Origin: JAITWN01 sp964581365
Lineage (GTDB): Bacteria > Pseudomonadota > Gammaproteobacteria > SZUA-140
Direction of reading: 5' to 3'
Assembly: GCA_964581365.1 (NCBI GenBank)
Contig: CAZOOF010000002.1
Location: forward strand, 1-64,000
Length of the DNA stretch: 64,000 nt
Below are positions 1 through 7,076 of this stretch, piece after piece (within the stretch, counting starts at the first letter, position 1; the number at the start of each line of letters is the position of its first letter). The position numbers and the translations under genes were made by a program. The notes below the pieces were generated by a model. It ran no database searches. It was not told the origin of the DNA and saw nothing but the letters and a program-made list of their open reading frames with translations.

Positions 1-929
1 GCCTTCTTCTTCGGCGCCGTCTTCTCCGCCACGGGGCCTGAGCTGCCCGCCCCGGTTCCGCTCGCCTTGGCAGCGGCTGCCTTGCCCGTTACACCCTGGG
101 CCGGTGAAGATGCGGCGCTGGCGCCCGCTGACGATTTGCGGCGCGAACGCAGTACGGCCGCGACCGCAGCCTGCTTTGCATCGCTTGAGCTCTTGCGGCC
201 AGGTCCCGAGGCTGCGGCCCGCTGTTCACGCGCTTCGGCTTCCGCCTTTGCCCGTTCGGCCTGACGCCGGTTGGCCTCTTCCCGCGCCTCCTCGATCACC
301 TGTTCGATGGCGGCAAAAATCTGCGGGATCTCACCTACGCCCTGCACCACTTTCAGCCGACCCTGGCCACGATAGTATTCGATGACCGGCGTCGTCTGGG
401 CTTCGTAAACCCGCAAACGGTTCCCGATCGTCTCCTCGTTGTCGTCGGCGCGATGGCGCAGGTTGCCCCCGCACTTGTCGCAACGGTCTTCGATCTTGGC
501 AGGTGAGGTATAGATGTTATAGGTCTGGCCGCAGGATTCGCAGGTGCGTCGGCCGGTCATCCGCTGCATCAGAATGTCGGGATCGACATCGATCAGCAAT
601 GCGAAATCGAGCGGCTGGTCCATGCGTTCGAGCATCGTGTCCAGCGCCTGCGCCTGCAGGTTGTTACGGGGAAAACCATCGAGAATGAACCCGTTGCGGG
701 CGTCCTCCTGCGAGAGCCGCTCGCGGATCATGGCGAGGACCAGATCATCGGAAACGAGCCGGCCGGCATCCATCGCTGCCTTTGCCTGCAAGCCCAGAGG
801 CGTGCCCGCGCGGACCGCGGCCCGCAGTAGATCACCGGTGGAAACCTGAGGCGCCCGATACTTCTCCGTGAGCAGCTTCGCCTGGGTCCCCTTGCCCGAT
901 CCCGGCGCTCCCAGCAATACGAGTCTCAT
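1..929 (-). CDS. adk: Adenylate kinase with zinc LID and long C-terminal tail (partial)
   Basis: Interconverts ATP+AMP and 2 ADP in the cytoplasm. Reading back from the ATG at 927-929 gives MRLVLLGAPGSGKGTQ, the P-loop, then the AMP-binding STGDLLR and DGFPR segments. The LID carries four cysteines (C130, C133, C150, C153), the zinc-binding form. The catalytic core should end near residue 215, but the frame stays open to the window edge at residue 309. The extra part (about 95 residues) is rich in Ala, Lys, Arg, Glu and Ser and ends in lysines at the edge, so the stop codon lies outside. Divergent from the PPi-PFK gene, with 224 bp between them in which I see no convincing promoter. The identification is secure; the role of the tail is unknown. 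Confidence 0.95.
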   Translation of the reverse strand, partial: MRLVLLGAPGSGKGTQAKLLTEKYRAPQVSTGDLLRAAVRAGTPLGLQAKAAMDAGRLVSDDLVLAMIRERLSQEDARNGFILDGFPRNNLQAQALDTMLERMDQPLDFALLIDVDPDILMQRMTGRRTCESCGQTYNIYTSPAKIEDRCDKCGGNLRHRADDNEETIGNRLRVYEAQTTPVIEYYRGQGRLKVVQGVGEIPQIFAAIEQVIEEAREEANRRQAERAKAEAEAREQRAAASGPGRKSSSDAKQAAVAAVLRSRRKSSAGASAASSPAQGVTGKAAAAKASGTGAGSSGPVAEKTAPKKK

Positions 930-1153
930 GGCTTTCGCTCCATCATCTGGTTATTCTTGTCACAAGCCGCTGTTTTCAAACGCTTTACGCCTCGCACCCC
1001 CGGTACACCCGATATCACCCGCATGCGCTGCGAAGGAAAATTTGCGATGTTGTATGCTTATACAGATTTTTCGCATCCGTGCAAAGGGCTACGCCGAGAG
1101 GAAAAGCGATATCGCGCATCGGCTTATCGTTTCCGCCGCATTGGAGGACGAGC

Positions 1154-2428
1154 ATGAACCGGAGAAAGCGCAACGCCTTTTACGCCCAGTCTGGCGGTGT
1201 CACCGCGGTCATCAACGCCACTGCCTGCGGACTGATCGAGGCTGCACGTGAGAATCGCGACCGCATCGGCAAGGTATACGCCGGTCGCAACGGTATCATC
1301 GGCGCGTTTACCGAGGATCTGATCGACACCAGCCGCGAATCCGCGAGCGCGATCGCGGCCCTGCGTCACACCCCCGCCGGCGCATTCGGATCCTGTCGTT
1401 ATAAATTAAAGAGCATCGATCAGAACCGGCGCGAGTATGAGCGCCTGATCGAGGTATTCCAGGCCCACGATATCGGATATTTCTTCTACAACGGTGGCGG
1501 CGATTCCGCCGATACATGCCTGAAAGTATCCCAACTGGCCGAAACGCTAGGGTATCCGATACAGGCCATCCATATTCCGAAGACAATCGACAACGACCTG
1601 CCCATCACCGACAACTGCCCGGGCTTCGGTTCGGTCGCCAAGTACATCGCCATTTCCACCCTCGAAGCGAGCATGGATGTGGCATCCATGGCCAGGACAT
1701 CCACCAATGTGTTCGTTCTCGAGGTCATGGGCCGGCATGCGGGGTGGATCGCTGCCGCCGGCGGATTGGCTTCCAACGATGAATTCGAGCTTCCGCTCAC
1801 CATTCTCTTTCCGGAGATTCCGTTCGACCGCGCCAGCTTCCTGCGGCGCGTCTCCGCCATGGTGGAAAAACACGGATACTGCACCGTCGTGGTCTCCGAA
1901 GGAGTACGGGATGCGGACGGGCGCTTCCTTTCCGACCAGGGCATACGCGATGCCTTTGGTCACGCGCAGCTGGGCGGGGTCGCGCCAGTGGTCGCCAGAA
2001 TGATCCGGGACGAACTGGGCTTGAAATATCACTGGGCGGTGGCTGATTACCTGCAACGTGCGGCACGCCATATCGCATCGAAAACCGACGTAGAACAGGC
2101 CTACGCCGTCGGGCGCGAGGCGCTGCGCCTGGCGCTGCGCGGCCACAACGCAATCATGCCGACGATCGAGCGCCGCTCGTCCCAGCCCTATCGGTGGAAA
2201 ATCGGCACTGCGCCGCTGGACAAGGTCGCCAACGTGGAAAAGAAGATGCCGCGCAACTTCATCAGCCGCGACGGCTTCGGCATCACGGCGAAATGCCGCG
2301 AATACCTGGAGCCGCTGATCCGCGGCGAGGACTACCCGCCGTACCGGAGCGGCATGCCGCGCTATGTGCGACTGAAGAACATTGCCGTGCCGAAGAAGCT
2401 CGGGACCGGTTTCGAGCTCTCAAGCTGA
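1154..2428 (+). CDS. pfp: Diphosphate-dependent phosphofructokinase
   Basis: Phosphorylates fructose 6-phosphate with pyrophosphate, reversibly. The 424-residue protein has the SGGVTAVINA nucleotide loop (res. 13-22), GGGDSADT (114-121) and PKTIDND (142-148), followed by a MGRHAGW segment. An Asp (D117) lies at the position that is Gly in ATP-dependent enzymes, which favours PPi as donor; the preceding usual Asp is Gly. The longest frame opens at 1079, but the ATG at 1154 has a GGAGG-type site just upstream and gives the usual N-terminus. In methanotrophs, enzymes of this class also act on sedoheptulose bisphosphate, and with phosphoribulokinase in this window a Calvin-cycle role is a reasonable inference. 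Divergent from adk. Confidence 0.9.
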   Translation: MNRRKRNAFYAQSGGVTAVINATACGLIEAARENRDRIGKVYAGRNGIIGAFTEDLIDTSRESASAIAALRHTPAGAFGSCRYKLKSIDQNRREYERLIEVFQAHDIGYFFYNGGGDSADTCLKVSQLAETLGYPIQAIHIPKTIDNDLPITDNCPGFGSVAKYIAISTLEASMDVASMARTSTNVFVLEVMGRHAGWIAAAGGLASNDEFELPLTILFPEIPFDRASFLRRVSAMVEKHGYCTVVVSEGVRDADGRFLSDQGIRDAFGHAQLGGVAPVVARMIRDELGLKYHWAVADYLQRAARHIASKTDVEQAYAVGREALRLALRGHNAIMPTIERRSSQPYRWKIGTAPLDKVANVEKKMPRNFISRDGFGITAKCREYLEPLIRGEDYPPYRSGMPRYVRLKNIAVPKKLGTGFELSS

Positions 2429-2581
2429 CTGAAGGGAGCCAATTTGAAAGCCTCATTCTGGCGGCTTCCTGTCTTGCCGCTTGCGCGAAATCCGCGCTTG
2501 ATGCATAGAGCTTCGCTGAAGCACACGCACCGCGTTATGCTCTGCCACTCGAAAAGTTGAAACGTTTTCGGAACATACACC

Positions 2582-2965
2582 ATGCGACTTCTGCACACCA
2601 TGCTTCGCGTCGGCAACCTGCAACGCTCGATCGACTTCTACACGAACGTGATCGGAATGAACTTGCTGCGCACATCCGACAACCCTGAATACAAGTATTC
2701 ATTGGCCTTCCTCGGTTTCGACAAGGGCAACCCCGATCAGACCGAAATCGAATTGACCTACAACTGGGGCGTGGAAAGCTACGAAATGGGCACGGCCTTC
2801 GGCCACATCGCGATCGGTGTTCCCGATGTCTATGCAGCCGTCGAAAAAATCAGGGCGGCAGGCGGCAATGTCACCCGCGAAGCCGGCCCCGTCAAAGGTG
2901 GCACGACCCTCATTGCATTCGTGCAAGACCCGGACGGCTATAAGATAGAACTCATACAGCGATGA
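2582..2965 (+). CDS. gloA: Lactoylglutathione lyase (glyoxalase I)
   Basis: Converts the methylglyoxal-glutathione hemithioacetal to S-lactoylglutathione in the cytosol. The 127 residues begin MRLLHTMLRVGNLQRSIDFY and align closely with Escherichia coli GloA. The metal ligands are H5, E57, H75 and E123, one higher than in E. coli after H5 because of a one-residue insertion near position 50. The motifs NPEYKYSLAF and GPVKGGTT are intact. The length is typical of the Ni-type bacterial enzyme. The 153 bp after the PPi-PFK gene contain no further gene that I can see. Confidence 0.95.
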   Translation: MRLLHTMLRVGNLQRSIDFYTNVIGMNLLRTSDNPEYKYSLAFLGFDKGNPDQTEIELTYNWGVESYEMGTAFGHIAIGVPDVYAAVEKIRAAGGNVTREAGPVKGGTTLIAFVQDPDGYKIELIQR

Positions 2966-3034
2966 GACCTCCCGGCGCGCATCGCCGGATACAGGCGGGA
3001 CTGGACACCGCCTCGCCGGGGTGCTGACGCTGCG

Positions 3035-3949
3035 ATGAATGCAATGAACGAACACCACCATCATCATGGGCATGGCCATGAACACGCTCACCATACCAGC
3101 GAACGCGCCCTCCTCTGGGGGCTGATCCTCACCCTGGGTTTTGCCGCCGTCGAAGCGGTCGGGGGCTGGATCTCCGGATCACTCGCCCTGCTCAGCGATG
3201 CCGCGCACATGCTTTCGGATGCGACCGCGCTCGGGCTCGCGGCGCTCGCGGCGCGGTTCGCGCGCCTGCCACCTTCGCCGCGGCATTCCTACGGCCTGGT
3301 TCGCGCCGAAGTCCTGTCCGCGCTGTTCAACGGTGTTTTCATGCTGCTGGTGATCGCCGGCATCGTCTGGCAGGCGATAGTACGACTGCGCGATCCAGCC
3401 CCCGTGGACGGCGGGCTGGTGATCGCAATCGCCGCGGTCGGCATGCTGGTCAATGTCCTGATCATCTGGATCCTGCACCGGGGAGAAGACAACCTCAATG
3501 TGCGCGGCGCGATGATCCATGTCATCGGCGACCTGCTCGGCTCCGTGGCTGCGCTGCTCGCCGGCCTGGTCATCCATGTCACCGGCTGGACACCGATCGA
3601 TCCGCTGCTGTCCTTCCTGATCTGCGGCCTGATTCTCTTCTCCTGCCTGCGCCTGCTGCGGGATGTGGTGCACGTGATCATGGAAGGCGTGCCGGCACAC
3701 CTTGAACTGCCCGAGGTCGGCAGAGCAATGGCGGGTATCCCCGGGGTCCGGGAGGTTCATGACCTCCATATCTGGACCCTTTCCAGCGGGCGCAATGTCT
3801 TGTCCGCCCATGTGGTAATCGAGGACATGCGACACTGGGAAACCACCCTGGAGGCGATGCGGAGCCTGCTGCATGACCGCTACGGACTGGAGCACGTCAC
3901 GCTGCAACCCGAACCGGCAGTGCGCGTGAGCCGGATTCACCCGATGTGA
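3035..3949 (+). CDS. Cation diffusion facilitator (CzcD/ZitB type)
   Basis: Inner-membrane metal/proton antiporter, most likely exporting Zn2+ or a similar divalent metal. The 304 residues start with a histidine-rich cytoplasmic segment (ten His in the first 21 residues), followed by six predicted membrane helices. The two transport-site motifs are present: SDAAHMLSD in helix 2 and HVIGD in helix 5 (HxxxD in both). A cytoplasmic ferredoxin-like domain at the C-terminus contains VHDLHIW. A second ATG at 3044 is a possible alternative start. Substrate cannot be fixed from sequence. It follows gloA on the same strand after 69 bp. Confidence 0.9.
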   Translation: MNAMNEHHHHHGHGHEHAHHTSERALLWGLILTLGFAAVEAVGGWISGSLALLSDAAHMLSDATALGLAALAARFARLPPSPRHSYGLVRAEVLSALFNGVFMLLVIAGIVWQAIVRLRDPAPVDGGLVIAIAAVGMLVNVLIIWILHRGEDNLNVRGAMIHVIGDLLGSVAALLAGLVIHVTGWTPIDPLLSFLICGLILFSCLRLLRDVVHVIMEGVPAHLELPEVGRAMAGIPGVREVHDLHIWTLSSGRNVLSAHVVIEDMRHWETTLEAMRSLLHDRYGLEHVTLQPEPAVRVSRIHPM

Positions 3950-3972
3950 TACAGGGTGTCGGCCTCCCGATC

Positions 3973-3981
3973 TGCTAAAAT
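3973..3981 (+). promoter_or_regulatory. Extended -10 promoter of sat
   Basis: TGCTAAAAT matches an extended -10 element (TGnTATAAT) with one mismatch in the hexamer. It lies 24 bp after the preceding stop codon and would give a leader of about 68 nt before the ATG of sat. No good -35 hexamer is present, as is usual for extended -10 promoters. Sequence-only prediction. Confidence 0.5.
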
Positions 3982-4055
3982 CGCCGTTTCTTCCCGCTGT
4001 GCGCTCGCGGACCGAATCAATTACCCGTCTTCAACCAGCTTTTCAGGAGGATCCC

Positions 4056-5273
4056 ATGTCCAAGCTCGTCAATCCGCACGGTAGTCCCGTACTCAAGCCA
4101 CTGCTGTTGGAGGGCGACGCGCTGAAGGCGGAACGCGAGCGTGCCGCGAGCCTGCCCCGCGTCCCGATCAGCTCGCGCGAAGCCGGGGATCTGGTAATGC
4201 TCGGCATCGGCGGCTTCACGCCGCTCGATGGGTTCATGGGCTACGCCGACTGGAAGGGCGTGTGCGACGACTACAAGTTGGAGAACGGGGTTTTCTGGCC
4301 GATTCCCATCACCCTGTCAGCCGATGCGACCTTGGCCGACAGTATCAGCATCGGCAGTGACGTCGCGCTGGTCGGCCCGGACGGCGAGGTCATGGCGACG
4401 ATGACGGTGCAGGAAAAGTACCGGATCGACAAGACGCACGAATGCAAATCCATCTTCCGCGCTGACGATCCGGCCCATCCGGGCGTCAAGATGGTGATGG
4501 AGCAGGGCGAGGTCAATCTGGCCGGCCCGGTCCGCGTGCTCTCCGAGGGCGACTTCGCCGAACGCTTCCCCGGAATCTATATGACTCCGGCGCAGACGCG
4601 CGCACTGTTCGAGGAAAAGGGATGGAGCACCGTCGCGGCCTTCCAGACCCGCAATCCCATGCATCGCTCCCACGAGTATCTGGTCAAGATCGCCATCGAG
4701 ATCTGCGACGGCGTACTGATCCACTCCCTGCTCGGCAAGCTCAAGCCGGGCGATATTCCAGCGGAAGTGCGCGCGGATGCGATCGACGTGCTGGTGAAGA
4801 ACTACTTCGTCGACAACACGGTGGTACAGGCCGGCTACCCCCTCGACATGCGCTATGCGGGTCCGCGCGAAGCCCTGTTGCATGCGCTGTTCCGGCAGAA
4901 CTACGGCTGCTCCCACCTCATTGTCGGCCGCGACCACGCCGGCGTGGGGGACTACTACGGTCCGTTCGATGCCCAGCACATCTTCGACGAAATCCCGGAG
5001 GGGGCGCTGGAAACCAGGCCGCTCAAGATCGACTGGACGTTCTGGTGCTACCGCTGCAACGGCATGGCCTCGATGCGCACCTGTCCGCACGATGGCGGCA
5101 ATGACCGGCTGCTGCTATCCGGCACCAAGCTGCGCAAGGCACTGTCGGAGAACGGCGAGGTCCCGCCCGAGTTCAGCCGTCCGGAAGTCCTGGATGTGTT
5201 GCGCCGATACTACGCCACCATCAAGGACGAGGACCGCGTCGAAGTGAAGCTCAGCGGGCACTCGGCGAAGTAA
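4056..5273 (+). CDS. sat: Sulfate adenylyltransferase (ATP sulfurylase)
   Basis: Interconverts ATP + sulfate and adenylylsulfate (APS) + PPi. The 405-residue protein is the single-chain Sat type, not the CysDN type: QTRNPMHRSHE (res. 197-207) and GRDHAG (291-296) are the nucleotide-binding motifs. In sulfur-oxidising bacteria this enzyme runs in reverse, making ATP from APS; that direction is inferred here, because aprAB is not in the window. The start at 4056 has CAGGAGG eight bases upstream, better than the longer frame from 3999. A strong hairpin terminator follows directly, so the gene is probably transcribed alone from the extended -10 element upstream. Confidence 0.95.
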   Translation: MSKLVNPHGSPVLKPLLLEGDALKAERERAASLPRVPISSREAGDLVMLGIGGFTPLDGFMGYADWKGVCDDYKLENGVFWPIPITLSADATLADSISIGSDVALVGPDGEVMATMTVQEKYRIDKTHECKSIFRADDPAHPGVKMVMEQGEVNLAGPVRVLSEGDFAERFPGIYMTPAQTRALFEEKGWSTVAAFQTRNPMHRSHEYLVKIAIEICDGVLIHSLLGKLKPGDIPAEVRADAIDVLVKNYFVDNTVVQAGYPLDMRYAGPREALLHALFRQNYGCSHLIVGRDHAGVGDYYGPFDAQHIFDEIPEGALETRPLKIDWTFWCYRCNGMASMRTCPHDGGNDRLLLSGTKLRKALSENGEVPPEFSRPEVLDVLRRYYATIKDEDRVEVKLSGHSAK

Positions 5274-5284
5274 GACTGCCCCAA

Positions 5285-5320
5285 CCGCGCCCGGTGCTCG
5301 AGGCCGGGCGCGGACTTCTT
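5285..5320. terminator. Hairpin terminator between sat and the protease gene
   Basis: CCGCGCCCGG at 5285-5294 pairs perfectly with CCGGGCGCGG at 5304-5313 around a 9-nt loop, followed by ACTTCTT. The T-run is short. It sits between two convergent genes and could serve both strands. Confidence 0.7.
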
Positions 5321-5322
5321 CA

Positions 5323-6735
5323 TCACTGCAGCAGAATGAACAGCGCTGCCTCGCCGCGGCGGATGTTCAGCAACAGGCGGTTTCCGCCGGCACGGGCTGC
5401 CTTGGCCATCTCATCCACCGAGCTCACCGGTATTCGATTGACCGAGACGATGAGGTCGCCGGGTCGCAGGCCGCCGCGCTGCGCCGGACTCCCCTGCTCC
5501 AGGTCGAGCACCATGACGCCTTCCAGGCGTCCATAGTAAGGCGAGGTCTCATCGATCCGGCCGAAGACGGCGCCCGCGAGCCGCGGATGCACCCTGTCTC
5601 CGCCAAGTCTTTCCTGCGGCGCTTCGGCGATACGCGCGGTTACCGTCTGCTCGGCGCCGTCGCGGCGAAAGCGGATCCGCACCTCATCACCGACCCGCAG
5701 CAGGCCTACCGCAGTGCGCAGTTCGGTCGAATTGCGGATATCGCGTCCGTTGATCGCCAGGACGATATCGCCGCTCTTGAGACCAGCCGCAGCCGCCGGC
5801 GTACCCTCACCGACCTGTGTCACCACCACCCCAGGCCGGAACTGCTCCATACCGAAGGCCTGGGCCAGCTCGCGCGTCAGATCCTGGACCGCGATACCCA
5901 GCTGACCGCGCCGAACCTCGCCATGCTCGATCAGCTGCTCCATCACCAGCGCGGCCATATTGCTCGGGATGGCAAAACCGATGCCGACGTTACCACCCGC
6001 GGGACCGATGATGGCGGTATTGATACCCACCAATTCGCCGCGCAGATTGACCAGCGGACCGCCGGAGTTGCCGGGATTGATCGAGGCATCGGTCTGGATG
6101 AAATCTTCGTAACCCTCGATGCCGAGACCGCTGCGGCCGATCGCGCTGACGATGCCGGAAGTCACGGTGTGCCGCAGCCCGAACGGGTTGCCGATGGCCA
6201 GCACGAAGTCGCCTGCGCGCAAGGTGCTGGAATCAGCGATGGGAATCGCTGTCAGGTCGTCGGCAGGGATCCGGATCACCGCGATATCGACCTCCGGGTC
6301 GGTGCCTACCACGGCCGCGGTGAGCTGGCGCCCGTCTTCGAGCGTCACCGAGATCTCCGCTGCCCGATCGATGACATGGTGGTTGGTGAGCACATAGCCG
6401 CGCTCGGCATCGACGATCACTCCGGAGCCCAGGCTCTGGGTCTGGCGCTGCCGCGGCCGGTCGGGCAGATCGAAAAAGAAGCGGAAGAAGGGGTCGCGAT
6501 ACAGTGGGCTCTGCTGGGCGGGCAGTCGGCTGGTGGTCGAAATGTTCACTACGGCGGGACTGACACGATCCACCATCGGCGCCAGCGTGGGCAGCGCGGC
6601 TCCTTGGGAATCCGCGGGCGGCAGGGCGGAAGCGAGCGCGGCAAACGGTAAAAACAGAGCGAGGAGGAAAGCGGAAGGAGACAAGCGCTGTCGGTGCGTG
6701 ATCGATCCGACTGTCCGGAAATCGTTTGCTTTCAT
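5323..6735 (-). CDS. Periplasmic Do-type serine protease (DegQ-like)
   Basis: Trypsin-like protease/chaperone for misfolded envelope proteins. The 470 residues carry an N-terminal hydrophobic signal (about 19-36) ending in an ALA-type cleavage region. A short LA loop is followed by the catalytic triad H120 (LTNHHVI), D150 (EVDIAVI) and S224 (NPGNSGGP). Two PDZ domains follow (about res. 265-350 and 380-470). The short loop resembles DegQ more than DegP. The start at 6735 has AGAGGAA upstream. It is divergent from nrdJa, sharing a 341-bp regulatory gap, and convergent with sat. Confidence 0.92.
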   Translation of the reverse strand: MKANDFRTVGSITHRQRLSPSAFLLALFLPFAALASALPPADSQGAALPTLAPMVDRVSPAVVNISTTSRLPAQQSPLYRDPFFRFFFDLPDRPRQRQTQSLGSGVIVDAERGYVLTNHHVIDRAAEISVTLEDGRQLTAAVVGTDPEVDIAVIRIPADDLTAIPIADSSTLRAGDFVLAIGNPFGLRHTVTSGIVSAIGRSGLGIEGYEDFIQTDASINPGNSGGPLVNLRGELVGINTAIIGPAGGNVGIGFAIPSNMAALVMEQLIEHGEVRRGQLGIAVQDLTRELAQAFGMEQFRPGVVVTQVGEGTPAAAAGLKSGDIVLAINGRDIRNSTELRTAVGLLRVGDEVRIRFRRDGAEQTVTARIAEAPQERLGGDRVHPRLAGAVFGRIDETSPYYGRLEGVMVLDLEQGSPAQRGGLRPGDLIVSVNRIPVSSVDEMAKAARAGGNRLLLNIRRGEAALFILLQ

Positions 6736-6819
6736 CTTTGATCATTCCTCTTTGCTCTACCCACGGCTATGTATATGTCGAGACGGGCGATTTCAAGCCG
6801 GCGCCGAAACGGAAAAAAG

Positions 6820-6828
6820 TTATCCACA
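6820..6828 (+). promoter_or_regulatory. DnaA box
   Basis: TTATCCACA is a perfect match to the consensus DnaA box. It lies upstream of the ribonucleotide reductase genes. In E. coli nrdAB is known to be controlled by DnaA through boxes upstream of its promoter, so a similar replication-linked control is plausible here. One site alone can occur by chance. Confidence 0.5.
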
Positions 6829-6877
6829 AGTTTTCCAGAAAGGACCCACAGGTCTTGCCAGGGTCTGTACACAGGAA

Positions 6878-6893
6878 ACACTATATGTAGTGT
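6878..6893. promoter_or_regulatory. NrdR-like box upstream of nrdJab
   Basis: ACACTATATGTAGTGT is a 16-bp near-perfect palindrome that fits the known NrdR box (acaCwAtATwTtGtgt). NrdR represses ribonucleotide reductase genes in most bacteria and usually binds two such boxes; I see only one strong copy. It overlaps possible promoter elements (TTGCCA at 6855-6860). Confidence 0.65.
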
Positions 6894-6936
6894 AGACTCC
6901 ATTCCACCGGATACCCGGATAGACATTGGTAACACA

Positions 6937-6951
6937 ATGTTTCACAAACAT
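6937..6951. promoter_or_regulatory. Perfect inverted repeat upstream of nrdJab promoter
   Basis: ATGTTT-CAC-AAACAT, with six-base arms and a 3-base spacer, sits 12 bp upstream of the predicted -35 box. It looks like an operator, but I do not recognise the factor. The start of this region (ACACAATGTTT) also resembles a weak second NrdR half. Confidence 0.35.
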
Positions 6952-6962
6952 ATTTTAGATTG

Positions 6963-6991
6963 TTGACGGTTTCGTGAATTCACCCTAACCT
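6963..6991 (+). promoter_or_regulatory. Predicted sigma70 promoter of nrdJab
   Basis: TTGACG at 6963-6968, a 17-bp spacer and TAACCT at 6986-6991. The leader to the nrdJa ATG would be about 78 nt. The -35 is good and the -10 moderate. Confidence 0.45.
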
Positions 6992-7076
6992 GTCTCCTCC
7001 GCCACAACATCTTGTGTCCGGGAAAAACCGCCTCGGAACGTCGGTCAAAACAGAATAAAACGGAGAATACAGCACC

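Larger units (their letters stand above)
6736..7076. other. Regulatory gap between protease and nrdJa
   Basis: 341 bp without a gene, distinctly more AT-rich than its surroundings. It holds a perfect DnaA box, an NrdR-like palindrome, a second perfect inverted repeat and a sigma70-like promoter, each listed separately. I looked for a cobalamin riboswitch because nrdJa is a B12 enzyme and saw no recognisable B12 box. Confidence 0.7.

Noticed and set aside
2890..2925. TGGCAC...TTGC resembling a sigma54 promoter
   Set aside because: Spacing between the two blocks is wrong (seven instead of four bases) and it lies inside gloA.
6992..7076. Possible cobalamin riboswitch in the nrdJa leader
   Set aside because: The predicted leader is only about 78 nt, too short, and has no B12-box-like sequence.
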